Origin: Cydia pomonella
Taxonomy: Eukaryota > Arthropoda > Insecta > Lepidoptera > Tortricidae
Assembly (NCBI RefSeq): GCF_033807575.1
Contig: NC_084725.1
Coordinates: 6,049,001 to 6,113,000 of the forward strand
Direction: 5' to 3'
DNA length: 64,000 nucleotides
Part shown: positions 33,397 to 43,754 of the stretch, one piece after another
Position numbering within the stretch: position 1 is the stretch's first letter
Layout: each line of letters starts with the position of its first letter
Position numbers and translations under genes: made by a program
Notes under the pieces: model-generated
What the model saw: only the letters and a program-made list of their open reading frames with translations
Told to the model about the DNA's origin: nothing
Database searches by the model: none

Positions 33397-33933
33397 CTGG
33401 AAGGAAAAGTTTTGGTTATTTTAGTTGTAGACTATTGCTTAAATAACTGTTTGGTAGCAATATCCTTGATGATCTGCATCATCATGCATTTCTTTTTCTT
33501 CATTACTGAGCATTTTCACCTTCTCTTCTTGTTAGACCAGGTTCCTTCATAGGTTTCCTGTTCCTTGCCATTATATGGCCACGCGTAGTAAATACACAGT
33601 TGCAGTAATTTGGGCGCTAAGTCTAGCGAGGGTTTTCCTCGAAGTCTCGGGCGTTCTTTGTCCATGATCATTCTAATGGAAATAAATAGGATTGAGGTAG
33701 GAAACACCTTCACAGTTCTATGTTATAATTGTAATAGTTTCTCGAGTTGAAAATCCTGTAAGAACACCTATGGATAAGCTTGAATAATACAAAAAAAGGA
33801 AGATATCAGTTTGTAGCAGATTTATAATTCTTGAGGTCATATTATAGTTAGTGGAAAACAGATAATTGAAGTGCATGATTTCGTCAATAACGAAAATTTT
33901 TATCATGTATTTTAAAGTGCAGACATAACTTAC
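33397..33933 (-). other. Latrophilin intron
   Basis: AT-rich, no exon or repeat recognised. Confidence 0.55.
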
Positions 33934-34061
33934 TGCAAAGTGTAGTCCCAGAAAACGCAGGCGGGGTTTGTAACGTTTTCAGTCTTCAGATGTTTCATAG
34001 TTAGCCGCACCATCTGAGAAAGTTGGATGTGACGTCCGTTGCCAAGACTGGCTGATATCAC
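33934..34061 (-). CDS. Cirl: Latrophilin exon: end of GAIN domain
   Basis: Acceptor TTCTTCTACAG before 34061 and donor GTAAGT at 33933. It reads VISASLGNGRHIQLSQMVRL, TMKHLKTENVTNPACVFWDY, TL. The segment ACVFWDY is the conserved strand just before the GPS of adhesion GPCRs. Phase 0 in, phase 2 out, matching both neighbours. Confidence 0.93.
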
Positions 34062-34536
34062 CTGTAGAAGAAGGTAAAATTATGTTAACTGAAGTCAGTG
34101 CCCAACCAAGGAGAATATAACACTGCGTGTGGTAAATACGAGTAATAAAAATTACAAGCTTCCGCAAAATTTGTCTATGTATTTAGATTGATTTATGTAA
34201 ACATTTTTAAAGTTTCTTAATTAAATAAATGGTCAGATTGAGACTGGCCTTACTTTTCTGCTATCCATAAGAAAAGTTCTAGAGGTGTGTTGTACATAAT
34301 AAGCAGAATGATGATGAATGTAATAATCTATATACCTGATTGAAAGTAAAATTATAAGTACCACTCATAAGAGCACATCAAATCACAGCATTGGAATGCA
34401 AAGAGGGAGCGGAAATCTTCTGAAGATCTATTGGTTTTGTATCCTATATGTAAAATTAAAATGCGTGTGAAAATGCTGTTTTTTTTTTAATTTCTTGATG
34501 AGCAAGGAAATACAGCCAAATATCTAATCCATTTAC
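34062..34536 (-). other. Latrophilin intron
   Basis: AT-rich, no exon or repeat recognised. Confidence 0.55.
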
Positions 34537-34727
34537 CTTAGAGTTCAATACCCTAGTAACATTCCTCTTTTCCCGTTCAGAGTTCATACTGGTGGCCGTC
34601 GAAGCAGACGCATCGGAGAGGAAGCTACTGTAAGGCGCAGTCTTGACGCCGAAGGTGGGCGGCAGGATCTCCTCTAGGCGGTCGAACGCGAAGAACACAA
34701 TGCGGACCAGGTCGTTTTGGCGGTTGT
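34537..34727 (-). CDS. Cirl: Latrophilin exon: middle of GAIN domain
   Basis: Acceptor TTTATTTCAG before 34727 and donor GTAAAT at 34536. It reads NRQNDLVRIVFFAFDRLEEI, LPPTFGVKTAPYSSFLSDAS, then NSEREKRNVTRVLNSK, ending in phase 0 before VISASLG of the next exon. It is the most upstream latrophilin exon seen; earlier ones must lie beyond the gap. Confidence 0.88.
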
Positions 34728-35217
34728 CTGAAATAAAATAAAAAATGATGACGATGATGTCCTCCAGTAGATTATCCGTTGACGGCGACACCCGGAAAAA
34801 TCAAGTATACGGTATTTTTAATTAAATTTATAACTTTTTTTGGCATGGCTCCGGCATTATAAATAGGAAATTGCTAGCGATTGTGTTTATACGTCTTATG
34901 GCAAGTGAGTGAATGTGAGCCTATTAATACGTTTCATTTTCCATCATTGTATTCTAGCCGTGCTCTACAGACTAAATTAATTATATTATGAGGGGCATGA
35001 GGGCGATATAGACGGGCAGAGAAAATCAGCATTATCATCACCATCATTACTATTGTCAACATCTGCTGGGAAATGAACTCCCCATGTAACTCCACGACAG
35101 ACGATCGACGCCCTTATCCAAAGGATCCAACATCATGTTGGGGTACCTATTTAAGCTACATCTTTCAGTATTCTAGCCGTTAGTTTAGAACCTTTCGTCC
35201 CCTTCAGCCATCGGTTA
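34728..35217 (-). other. Latrophilin intron up to the scaffold gap
   Basis: No exon recognised. The sequence ends abruptly at the N run. Confidence 0.5.
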
Positions 35218-35317
35218 NNNNNNNNNNNNNNNNNNNNNNNNNNNNNNNNNNNNNNNNNNNNNNNNNNNNNNNNNNNNNNNNNNNNNNNNNNNNNNNNNNN
35301 NNNNNNNNNNNNNNNNN
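35218..35317. other. Scaffold gap (100 N)
   Basis: Exactly 100 N, the conventional placeholder for a gap of unknown size between joined contigs. The left side is a latrophilin intron. The right side leads directly into the flank of a BEL/Pao element and never shows another latrophilin exon. Confidence 0.98.
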
Positions 35318-35401
35318 AACCTTTTTTTGTGAATATTTCCAAGACTTAAACCTAGTGAGCATTACTAGTTCGTCATTTAACGGGGTTTTAGTATAGGAAT
35401 G

Positions 35402-35542
35402 TGTTTGAATAAGTTGCTACGTTACCAATCATTTATTTTGAAATGTGACAGTTTCTTATATAGATTCTATGATAAACTAGCATTACTAGTTTGCGTCTGG
35501 AACAGCGCCATCTACCAGGAAATTGGGACAACAAACTAAACA
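35402..35542 (-). repeat. BEL/Pao 3' LTR
   Basis: On the minus strand it begins TGTTTAGTTTGTTGTCCCAA and ends TAGCAACTTATTCAAACA (TG...CA). It matches 39706-39847 except for one base lost in CATTACTAG versus CATTACCTAG. Confidence 0.92.
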
Positions 35543-35646
35543 TACTCCCGCCTTAAATGACGTGACGTCATTAGAAAATAATAAAATGAATCAATGTTCC
35601 AACTTGAACATAATTAAACAAAATAACAACTTATTACGGACGCAAA

Positions 35647-38600
35647 CTAATTTTCTACATCACATAATAAAGGACATAATTTGGTTATTGAACGTTGCAA
35701 TACTCCTGACGAGGTTCGTAGGTCATAAGTTCTGGTAAGTTGGTCTTTTCCAGGGTATTTTTTTATAATTCTTCCCATAGGCCAACGTCCAGGAGGAAGC
35801 CTCTGGTCTTTTATTAGCACTAAATCTCCTTCTTGGAATTCTCGAGTAGGCTGTCTCCATTTAGGCCTCTGTTGCATCCTACTTAAATACTCGGATTGCC
35901 ATCTTCGCCAAAAATCTTGTACCATTCTGGTTGTTAATTGCCATTGATCGAGTCTATTTATCTTCACATCTATTAGATCTTCAGATGGTATGACATTAGT
36001 TGGTTCTCCGATAAGAAAATGACCAGGTGTTAAGGGGTTCAAATCGTCCGGATGATCGCTGATGGGCGAAATGGGTCTAGAATTTAGACATGCTTCAATT
36101 TCTGCCAGGACCGTGCTTAGTTGTTCAAATGTTAGCGTAGTATCTCCAACTATTCGTTTCAGGTGGTATTTGGTCGACTTGACACCTGCCTCCCATAATC
36201 CGCCAAAATTGGGAGCGCCTGGAGGAATATATTTCCATTTCGTCCCTTCTCTATCTAGCATGGAAATAAACTCATCTGGAACACTGGATTTTCCTTGACT
36301 CCACATTTCCAATAACTCTTTCTCAGCGCCAATGAATGAAGTTCCGTGATCACTCCACATTTCTACTACATGGCCTCGTCTTGACACAAATCTTTTAAAT
36401 GCCGCTAGAAAGGCTTGTGTTGTCATGTCACTTACAACTTCAATATGTAGTGCCTTTGTGCACATACAAACGAACAAACATATGTAGGCCTTGTAAGACT
36501 TGGCACCTCTGCCTTTGCTCATTTTGACATTTATTGGACCCGCAAAATCCGTTCCGGTGATTAGGAATGGTCTGCATCGTCTGACTCTGGAATCGGGTAA
36601 ATCTCCCATTTTTTGCTCTTTGTTCTTCGCATTCTGTCTTATACATGTAACACACTCCCGTACAAAACGTTTAACGCTATTTGCTGCGTTTATCAGCCAA
36701 TATTTGCCTCGTAAGTATGTAATCATCATTTGCGGAGGACCGTGTAGTGTTTTGGCATGAGCTTCTCTCAATATTAACGGAAGTAATACATTGTTTTTTG
36801 AAATAATTATCGGGTGTTTTCGTATGAATTCCATATCGGCGTGCTTCAATCTACCGCCGACTCTTAGGATGCTCTTATCGTCAAGAAAAGGTGATAAAGC
36901 TAGGAGGTTGCTTTTAGATTTTAAGTTTCTGTCTCTTTTCAGGTCTTCTATCTCTTCCGAAAATTCTACTTCTTGTGACATCCTAATACATATAGTAAGT
37001 GCATCGTTTCTTTCTTCGTATGTCAGGTAAGAAGGTAAGTTACTTTTCTCTTTGTCTATAATTCTTAGCCAGCGTCTACAGTATGCAATAACACGTGTAA
37101 GTTTCTCCAGTGACGAAAACTTCTTCAATAAGGTAAGTTGTTCTTCATTCTCATTGGTTACTACCATAGTTACTATATTCTTTCTCTTTTCTATTGCTGT
37201 ATCTAGTGGAGTTCCTTTTTCTAATCTTATTTCTTTCTCTTTCAGCATTGCAGATCCGTTCCACCATATCTCTGTGGACATTAGTTTGGAAGGCATAACT
37301 CCTCTTGAAGCAGGATCAGCAGGATTTTGCTTAGTGTTTACATAGAACCAGTGATTAGCATCGAGTATCTGCGTGATTTCTATGACTCTATTCTTTACAA
37401 AAGGCTTCCATTTCATTGGATCTCCGTGTATCCAAGCCAAAGTCACTTGACTATCTGAATAAGCGTATACGTTGTCAAGATGCACATGTAGTGACTCAGC
37501 TACTTGTTTCAAAAGTTTACTCAATAATGTAGCAGCCAGTAATTCCAAACGGGGTAAGGAAACTTTTCTAATCGGCGAGATTTTTGTTTTTGCTGTCACG
37601 AGGGATACTTTAATTTCTCCTTCTTCGTCTATAACTCTCGAGTATATAACTGCCGCATAAGCTAATGCTGAAGCGTCTGCATATCCATGCAGTTCAAGAG
37701 TTGATTTACTCGTAGTGTGCATCCATCGATCTAAGCTGACACCTTTCAAAGCTGGCAGTTCTCTCTTATACTGTGACCACTCTTTTTGTAGTTCTGCCGG
37801 AAGTTCTTCATCCCACGAAATGCCTTTTTTCCACAAAACTTGCATAAATATCTTTGCTAGTATGACACTTGGAGCGATCCATCCCATTGGGTCGAATATT
37901 GATGCTATCTCAGATAAAACGCTTCTTTTAGTCATAGGTGTGTCATGGGAATCTTTGATATGATTAGGTATGAACAACTTATCTTCCTTAACTTCCCATA
38001 TTATACCTAATGTTTTCACGCTCTCTTTGCGTTTTATTTCGACTGTCTGCGTTTCTTCTCTCTTTTCTTGCTTGTCTAATGCTGTCATAAACTCTTCGCT
38101 ATTCGAACACCACTTCTTTAGTGTGAATCCTCCAGAAATTAAAATCTGTGTAACTTGTTTTTGAATTTCTATAGCCTCTTTTTCTTCGTCTGTACCTGAG
38201 AGCAAATCATCCATATAGAAATCTCGTAGTATCATCTTCTGAGCTTCTGGGTAGTCCGATCCTTCATCCTTTGCTGTTTGCCTTAAAGTTTTTATTGCCA
38301 GATAAGGCGCACAGGATGTTCCGAATGTAACAGTTAAGAGTTTGAAGTCTTCAATGGGTCCCTTTGGATCTGGTCTCCATACAATTCTCTGGTAATTTGT
38401 GTGTTCATCTTTTACTCGTATCTGTCTATACATCTTCTCCACGTCGGCAACAAATGCTATCTTGTATGTTCTCCATCTAATGAGAATGACTCGTAGATCT
38501 TCTAACAATGGGGGTCCGATTAATAACTCGTCATTCAAGGATACCCCGTTGCTTCCCTTGCATGAAGCATCATAGACTACCCTTAATTTGCTCGTTTCTC

Positions 38601-38931
38601 GCTCCAATTTAATCACAGCGTGATGGGGGAGCCACACGCCATTTTCTTCTTCATCTTTGGTTTCTATTTTCTTCATGTGGTTTAGCGTCATGTACTCTTC
38701 TAGAACTTTGTTGTATTCTTCTAATAGGTGAGGTTTACTTTTAAGTCTGTTCTCTGTAGACTTCCAGCGCTTCAGTGCAATCTCTCGGCTGTTAGATGGA
38801 AGAACTGGTGGCTCGTGTTTCATTGGCAGATCTACTATGTAACGTCCGTCTTCGTCTCTAGTGGTAGTTTTCTCATATATTTCTTCTACTTTGATCTCTT
38901 CTGCTGTTAGCTTGTGTTTCTCTTCATCCAT
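35647..38931 (-). CDS. BEL/Pao pol: reverse transcriptase, RNase H, integrase (1094 codons)
   Basis: The RT spans roughly residues 90-330 (RVVYDASCKG, FVADVEKMYRQIRV, catalytic FYMDDLLSG near 240). RNase H follows (ELHGYADASALAYAAVIYSR, about 415-435), then the Pao/BEL linker. The integrase has a zinc-binding HHCC (HAKTLHGPPQMM to CVTCIRQ, about 730-770) and a DDE core (GTDFAGPIN, WSDHGTSFIG, NFGGLWEAGV). A C-terminal domain (WRRWQSEYLSRMQQRPKW, GRWPMGRIIKKYPGKD) is typical of Pao-type integrases. The frame is unbroken. No protease precedes the RT, unlike complete elements. Confidence 0.95.
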   Translation of the reverse strand: MDEEKHKLTAEEIKVEEIYEKTTTRDEDGRYIVDLPMKHEPPVLPSNSREIALKRWKSTENRLKSKPHLLEEYNKVLEEYMTLNHMKKIETKDEEENGVWLPHHAVIKLERETSKLRVVYDASCKGSNGVSLNDELLIGPPLLEDLRVILIRWRTYKIAFVADVEKMYRQIRVKDEHTNYQRIVWRPDPKGPIEDFKLLTVTFGTSCAPYLAIKTLRQTAKDEGSDYPEAQKMILRDFYMDDLLSGTDEEKEAIEIQKQVTQILISGGFTLKKWCSNSEEFMTALDKQEKREETQTVEIKRKESVKTLGIIWEVKEDKLFIPNHIKDSHDTPMTKRSVLSEIASIFDPMGWIAPSVILAKIFMQVLWKKGISWDEELPAELQKEWSQYKRELPALKGVSLDRWMHTTSKSTLELHGYADASALAYAAVIYSRVIDEEGEIKVSLVTAKTKISPIRKVSLPRLELLAATLLSKLLKQVAESLHVHLDNVYAYSDSQVTLAWIHGDPMKWKPFVKNRVIEITQILDANHWFYVNTKQNPADPASRGVMPSKLMSTEIWWNGSAMLKEKEIRLEKGTPLDTAIEKRKNIVTMVVTNENEEQLTLLKKFSSLEKLTRVIAYCRRWLRIIDKEKSNLPSYLTYEERNDALTICIRMSQEVEFSEEIEDLKRDRNLKSKSNLLALSPFLDDKSILRVGGRLKHADMEFIRKHPIIISKNNVLLPLILREAHAKTLHGPPQMMITYLRGKYWLINAANSVKRFVRECVTCIRQNAKNKEQKMGDLPDSRVRRCRPFLITGTDFAGPINVKMSKGRGAKSYKAYICLFVCMCTKALHIEVVSDMTTQAFLAAFKRFVSRRGHVVEMWSDHGTSFIGAEKELLEMWSQGKSSVPDEFISMLDREGTKWKYIPPGAPNFGGLWEAGVKSTKYHLKRIVGDTTLTFEQLSTVLAEIEACLNSRPISPISDHPDDLNPLTPGHFLIGEPTNVIPSEDLIDVKINRLDQWQLTTRMVQDFWRRWQSEYLSRMQQRPKWRQPTREFQEGDLVLIKDQRLPPGRWPMGRIIKKYPGKDQLTRTYDLRTSSGVLQRSITKLCPLLCDVEN

Positions 38932-38936
38932 TGTCT

Positions 38937-39299
38937 CTAGCTCCCAGAATCACTGTTGGTGCTTGGTGTTGGATTAGTGCTGCTCGTGCACGGCGTAGTA
39001 CCCTCTAGCATGTCCGTCATCTCTGCTTTCAAATCAATGAACATTTCCTCGCACGCTGAATACACATCTTCTTTGAAATATTCGTATTTCGCTTTGTCTG
39101 AAGGTGTTGATATTTTTATCAAGGCTCGATTGTTTGCTACGAACTGACTAAAATAATTTTCTATGGATTCTTTTCGTGTCTTGATGTACCCTCTTGTTAA
39201 TCTCGCTTTTGGTGTTTTCTTGAAGTTCGCTTGCGCTTTGAGAATTAATTCACAAATATTTTCTTGCTCAGCTATTAATCCCGGTAATTCTTGAGACAT
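38937..39299 (-). CDS. BEL/Pao gag-like N-terminal fragment (120 codons)
   Basis: ORF from ATG 39299 to TAG, five bases before the pol ATG at 38931. It reads MSQELPGLIAEQENICELIL, then a helical, charged region (ARLTRGYIKTRKESIENYFS) like the N terminus of Pao gag proteins, ending in a Ser/Thr/Pro-rich tail (CTSSTNPTPSTNSDSGS). No CCHC zinc knuckle or protease DSG/DTG motif is present. The rest of gag and the protease seem to be deleted, so alone this element cannot make a normal particle (inference). Confidence 0.7.
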   Translation of the reverse strand: MSQELPGLIAEQENICELILKAQANFKKTPKARLTRGYIKTRKESIENYFSQFVANNRALIKISTPSDKAKYEYFKEDVYSACEEMFIDLKAEMTDMLEGTTPCTSSTNPTPSTNSDSGS

Positions 39300-39705
39300 T
39301 TTGAGATATTATTCTTGAAAATTAGTAAAATTCACAGCGAAATCTTGATTGTTTTGTTTGACGTGAAAATTTTTTCACGTGATTCTATTTCCGAAATCTT
39401 ATTTTTCCAAATCCATAAAATCCAATCTAGTAAATATAGCTGATTTAAAGCGGCGATTTTTCTGCGTTGACTCGTAGGCTTGTAAATATAACTTATTTAT
39501 TTTATCTTCTCGAAATCTTGAATTTTAATTTTGTAATTTTGTTGACAATTTTGACGTTTGGTTTCTGAAATTACTTCTAGATGCTGTATATCACTGACCC
39601 TTTAGTTTGATTTTAGACTCTACAATACTGTACTTTAAGATCACTTTCGAATGCACTGTCTTTGTCACTTAAGTCACTTCGCTTCTACAGTTCGAAGGAC
39701 CACTT

Positions 39706-39847
39706 TGTTTGAATAAGTTGCTACGTTACCAATCATTTATTTTGAAATGTGACAGTTTCTTATATAGATTCTATGATAAACTAGCATTACCTAGTTTGCG
39801 TCTGGAACAGCGCCATCTACCAGGAAATTGGGACAACAAACTAAACA
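39706..39847 (-). repeat. BEL/Pao 5' LTR
   Basis: 142 bases with TG...CA ends in the minus-strand reading, followed inward by AAGTGGTCCTTCGAACTG, a candidate primer-binding region. Confidence 0.92.
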
Positions 39848-40454
39848 TAATGCATACAAATTACTTCAATATGTATAGTCATTACATAGCTAAAAAACGG
39901 TTACAGTCCAATAACGTGTTTATTACAAATGTTTTCTAGGTAATATTTTAACAGATAAAATAGTATAAAATTGTTCAGTACCTTTGCGGTTATTAAGCTA
40001 TGTTTTATTTATTACACAATTCACAATTACGATACTATAAACACGTAAATTGACTTGGCCGTTATTTAGTTATTTTTTATATGTTATTCAATTCTAAAGA
40101 ACGGTTAAGGTATACTAAACGGTGTTTTAGGAGTAATATCGCACATATTTTAGTAATTATTTGCAACACTAAAACACAAAATTGTGATTTTCTAATTAAT
40201 AATATAATATTTGAGGAAATGGTTTTCAAACAAAGTAAGGATAAATTTAGTTTTAATTTTTGCACAAAAGAAATCCGGAATAAATGTACACATTTTCTAG
40301 AGATATGGGTTTGAACGTTTTTTGCCCATATCTCAAAACTATAATTTGTGGGTTAGATAGGTTTTAGTGATAGGACGGCAGTATTATAGAGTTCAACAAC
40401 CAAATGAAACCTTTTTTAAGGCAATTGGCTTCACATTATAATTATATACCTAAT
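39848..40454. other. No gene seen
   Basis: AT-rich. It contains ATATGGGTTTGAACGTTTTT followed by TGCCCATAT, a short inverted pair. No coding sequence. Confidence 0.4.
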
Positions 40455-40640
40455 AGCGGCCCGCCCCGGCTCCGCACGGGTATTCAACATTTATTTTTTT
40501 AAATATGATATAGCCTATGTTCACAGGGGATAGTGTAGCTTTCCAACGGTGAAAGAATTTTTCAAATCGGTCCAGTAGTTTCGGAGCTTATTCAATGCAA
40601 ACAAACAAACAAATCTTTCCTCTTTATAATATTAGTAAGA
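40455..40640 (+). mobile_element. 3' end of an RTE-type LINE
   Basis: Includes GCGGCCCGCCCCGGCTCCGC, GATATAGCCTATGTTCACAG, AAATCGGTCCAGTAGTTTCG, an AAACAAACAAACAAAT block and TCTTTATAATATTAGTA at the end. I know this as the terminal part of a very common lepidopteran RTE LINE. No ORF remains. Confidence 0.7.
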
Positions 40641-40784
40641 TGAATGAAATAAGTAGGGATATTGTTTTCATCAAATATTAGGTACCTATATCAAATTATA
40701 CACGTGTAAATATTAATGTGTAGTGCCAGCCTTAGTATTTTCAATGTTTCTTCACCACTGATAACGGGGTCTGCTCATTATCAT

Positions 40785-41066
40785 CTTTGCGTTGTCCCGG
40801 CATTTTGTTACGGCTTATGGGAGCCTAGGGTCCACTTGGCAACTAATCCCAAGAATTGGCGTAGGCACTAGTTTTTGGGAAAGCGACTGCCATCTGACCA
40901 GAAGGTAAACCCACAGGGTAAACTAGGACATATTGGGATTAATCCGGTTTCTTAACGACGTTTTCTTTCACCGAAAATCTACTGGTAAATATCAAATGAT
41001 ATTTCGTACATAAGTTCCGAAAAATTATGTAGCACGTTCTTACCGCTAGGCTACCAGCGCTTTTTT
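40785..41066 (-). mobile_element. tRNA-derived SINE (family A), third copy
   Basis: Shares GGTAAATATCAAATGATATT, CGTACATAAGTTCCGAAAAA and GTTGTCCCGGCA with 404-729. The tRNA-like head is shortened (the block between AAAAATTATGTAG and CTTACCGCTAGG is deleted), so this copy is older. Confidence 0.75.
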
Positions 41067-41608
41067 TTACGAATATTCATACTAAGATGCGTAAAAGCAA
41101 GCCTTATCTCTTTGCTCTAGGATTGTAAATAGGACTCTAAGGTATCTTCAAGCTCAAACATCCTTCGTCCATTCTATCAGTATAGCAAACACCCTACACC
41201 CAATGACAATCATCAAAACAGATTCACCAGCAAAGGTCATTGCCGCATCGTCCTCCCAAGTTTCCTGGACATTGTCGCATGACCCCGCGACCAAAACATA
41301 CGGACATACATACAAACTTTCTTTACAACGTTCCATGCAACTATCAACCTTACATGCATCCAGCAAAGTTCATTTTTTAACGAAGATTCGAAGGAACTTG
41401 CGAGTCAGTGAAGATGTTTAAGAAAGTGCAAATGAAAAGGACTTTAATGCTGTGTGGAATGGTTTATGTTTGATTGCCTACGTAGATAGGGTTTTAGTGT
41501 GTGCGTGCGGCGTCATCGAGTCTCACAGTGATAGCTCATGTGATTGTAGGGTTTGCAGAAAATAGGGGCGGTTCTTATAATTATATAGGTACAAAAAAAA
41601 TGTTAACT
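41067..41608. other. No gene seen
   Basis: Overlapping 70-codon open frames on both strands at 41154-41421 have no recognisable domain. Moderately GC-richer than its surroundings. Confidence 0.35.
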
Positions 41609-41801
41609 GTAAACTGGGGTTATTTTGAATCGCGGGGATATTTGAGAAAAATTGCGTTAATTTTTTAATACAAGCTTAAGAGTTTTTTTGATGTGGTTGG
41701 CAACCTTAACCGAAATACATTATGAAAGCGTTCAGAAACCTTTTATAGTTTAAAAATTGATGATCATTGTTTCCCCGTCGTTAAAAGAAACCCCAGTTTA
41801 C
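41609..41801. mobile_element. MITE with GTAAACTGGGGTT ends
   Basis: GTAAACTGGGGTTATTTTGA at the left is mirrored by AAAGAAACCCCAGTTTAC at the right, with a second weak pair (CGCGGGGATA / TTTCCCCGTCG). About 190 bases, AT-rich, non-coding. Confidence 0.65.
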
Positions 41802-43611
41802 CGGTATAGAATAAAACATATTGTAAAAAAATAAAAAAATTACTTGGCTATCATTATTACCGACATTTATATAGGGTTATTTTTAGTCTAGTGCCAAGGA
41901 TAAAAAAGTTTAATGTTAATCATCGACTTCTAATTCGAGGAAAATTTTTAGTGTATTAAGTGAACATGACTTCATTTGATTTCCAATGCAATTTTAAAAG
42001 ATAAAAAATGATTTTCACAAGTCTATTTTCAAGTATTTTTTTGTACAAACGTTTAACATTTTCATTTTCTCTGAGCATGATTGTCCGTACGAAGTATCAT
42101 CTTTCATTGCCTGTTCATTCAATTCATTCGATAATTTGAAAATTTTGTATTTCGAATACGATAAGTTGTAGCTAATCTATCACTACCTGTCCACGCTGTT
42201 GCTACCGTATATTAATAAACGCCCCTATTGCAATTCCTTATCCAACCATCTAAAAAAAGCTGATTCTGACCATTGTACCCAATACTCACTTGATACTGCT
42301 AAATGTTAAAACAAACAAGTAAATACTCATACCGTATCGAAATATCATAAATCCACGACGCATGTAATAAATTATGTGACTTATGTTGTAGAGATTAAGA
42401 TTAATTTAGGGTTGTATGTGAAGTAAAGAGAGCATGATTCATCTCTCGCGGCTGCGAGGCAAGAACCCACGGTTTCCGGTTCGCAGTTCTGAATTCGCCT
42501 TTGTCTTGAGCGCTTCAATGCCGCCGGTGTGGGCGCGATTCTTTTTGAAATATGGAATCTAGTTCGAATGTACATTCGATTTTTGAGTTGTCCGTTGTGT
42601 TTGTGCTAGCGGCCAGTCGTGTTGAAGGGTAAGATTATTGTTCTTTTTTTAAAATTAAGAATGCTTTTAGTGAAAATCGTTTCAGCGGGATTTGATTGTA
42701 GGAACTGAAAAGTATTCAGGTCAGTGTTAAATTGGAAAATAATTTTTTAATTGGTCTAAAAGAATAAATTAAAAAACTAGTCATCTTTAGATTTAAAAAA
42801 GATGATTTTGAAATTGTATGCACATTTCTATTAAGTTTTTTTTTGACATTCAGACATGAATTTTTGTTATCTAAAGTTCGTTTTTAAGCAAATTTTTTTT
42901 TTAATTTTTTAATTAATTATCAGCCCTCGAGATATTCTTATCATCTTACCTAAATTAGAAAACATATTTGAAAAAAGTTTACTTTTAAAAGTTGAGTTCC
43001 ATTTCGCGCGCCGTCGGCACCGGCATTATGCCGCCCTTGAATACCCATGTGTTAATGCTTTTCTAGATCAAAACTGGCTTATACTTGTTTTAGCACCTTG
43101 ATATATATCTAGCGGCTATAATGCGGAAAGAAGTGCTTAGGTGCATTAATGATGCTTTTTACCCGATTTGACTTAGAGAAGGAAGGTTGGTTTTTATGTA
43201 GGTATTTTCACCGGTTTCGAACCGCTTGAACAAAGTAAAAATATTGTTTTTATATGAGGGATATAGTTGATGGGCTGTAGAGGGAACTCTTCAACCTATT
43301 ATAGAAACATTCCTACCTACTATTATATACAGGAATTTACTCGAAATTATTTAGTTTTGAATATTGCAAGATTAAGTCTAAATACTACATCTAACCACCT
43401 ACACACCTATGTTTTTTAAATCTCACTTAATTGCTTAATTAAGTGGTGTCACTTCTGATCAAGTCTCTCTATGTCACCCCTGTTTAATAAAATAATATAA
43501 TCATATTATAAATGCGAGCGACTGATACCTCTTCAAACGGCTGAACCGAATTAATACATAAAACGCTCGCAGACGGAGACTGACTGGAACCACTACTAAT
43601 CACAAACTAAG
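41802..43611. other. No gene confirmed
   Basis: Mostly AT-rich. 42430-42640 is richer in GC and may be a promoter and first exon (see next entry). Near 43497-43566 there is a fragment of an RTE-like LINE end (ATAATATAATCATATTATAA, ATGCGAGCGACTG). No protein-coding frame recognised. Confidence 0.35.
42570..42629 (+). promoter_or_regulatory. Candidate first (5' UTR) exon and promoter
   Basis: A GC-richer island precedes TTTTGAGTTGTCCGTTGTGT and GCTAGCGGCCAGTCGTGTTG, followed by a consensus donor, AAGGGTAAGATTATTG, at about 42630. Upstream lies the palindrome TCGAATGTACATTCGA. This could be a non-coding first exon of a plus-strand gene such as myoglianin further downstream, but nothing in the sequence proves it. 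Confidence 0.2.
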
Positions 43612-43754
43612 TATTTTTTACTACGTCGGTGGCAAACAAGCTACGGCCCGCCTGATGTAAGCAGTATCGCAGCCTATGTACGCCTGTAACTCCAGAGGAG
43701 TTACATGCGCTGTTGCCGACCCCTAACTCCCTCCCCGCCCCTCGTTGAGCTCTG
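43612..43754 (+). repeat. Dispersed repeat (GTCGGTGGCAAACAAGC type), second copy
   Basis: Matches 29381-29530 (GTCGGTGGCAAACAAGC, ACTCCAGAGGAGTTACATGC, CCCTCGTTGAGCTCTG) and includes an internal piece, GTAAGCAGTATCGCAGCC, missing from that copy. Confidence 0.65.

Larger units (their letters stand above)
18840..34727 (-). other. Cirl: Latrophilin/Cirl adhesion GPCR gene, 3' portion (11 exons)
   Basis: Exons read from high to low coordinate encode, in order, the end of the GAIN domain, the GPS autoproteolysis site, seven transmembrane helices and a long cytoplasmic tail. From the GAIN exon to 26267 the splice phases agree exactly, provided one missing base is allowed in the exon at 31754-31967. 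Further on the phases stop agreeing, so alternative exons or more base errors are likely. The N-terminal lectin, hormone-receptor and first GAIN exons should lie beyond the gap at 35218 but are not seen on its far side. Latrophilins are surface receptors cut into two non-covalently held fragments and act in adhesion, synapses and mechanosensation. Confidence 0.9.
35402..39847 (-). mobile_element. BEL/Pao LTR retrotransposon, internally deleted
   Basis: Flanked by LTRs of 141 and 142 bases that differ by a single base gain. CATT (minus strand) adjoins both ends as a likely target-site duplication. On the minus strand the order is LTR, short gag-like ORF, pol ORF with RT, RNase H and integrase, a purine-rich tract (AAGGCGGGAG) and LTR. 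At about 4.45 kb it is shorter than the usual 6-7 kb of the group, because most of gag and the protease are missing. The almost identical LTRs and open pol frame point to a young insertion. Confidence 0.92.

Noticed and set aside
33516..33713. 65-codon minus-strand frame between two latrophilin exons
   Set aside because: The flanking exons already join in phase without it, and it has no adhesion-GPCR similarity.
36062..38910. Series of plus-strand open frames of 60-97 codons
   Set aside because: Antisense shadows of the BEL/Pao pol gene.
41154..41421. Overlapping 70-codon frames on both strands
   Set aside because: No domain, no splice context; probably decayed repeat sequence.
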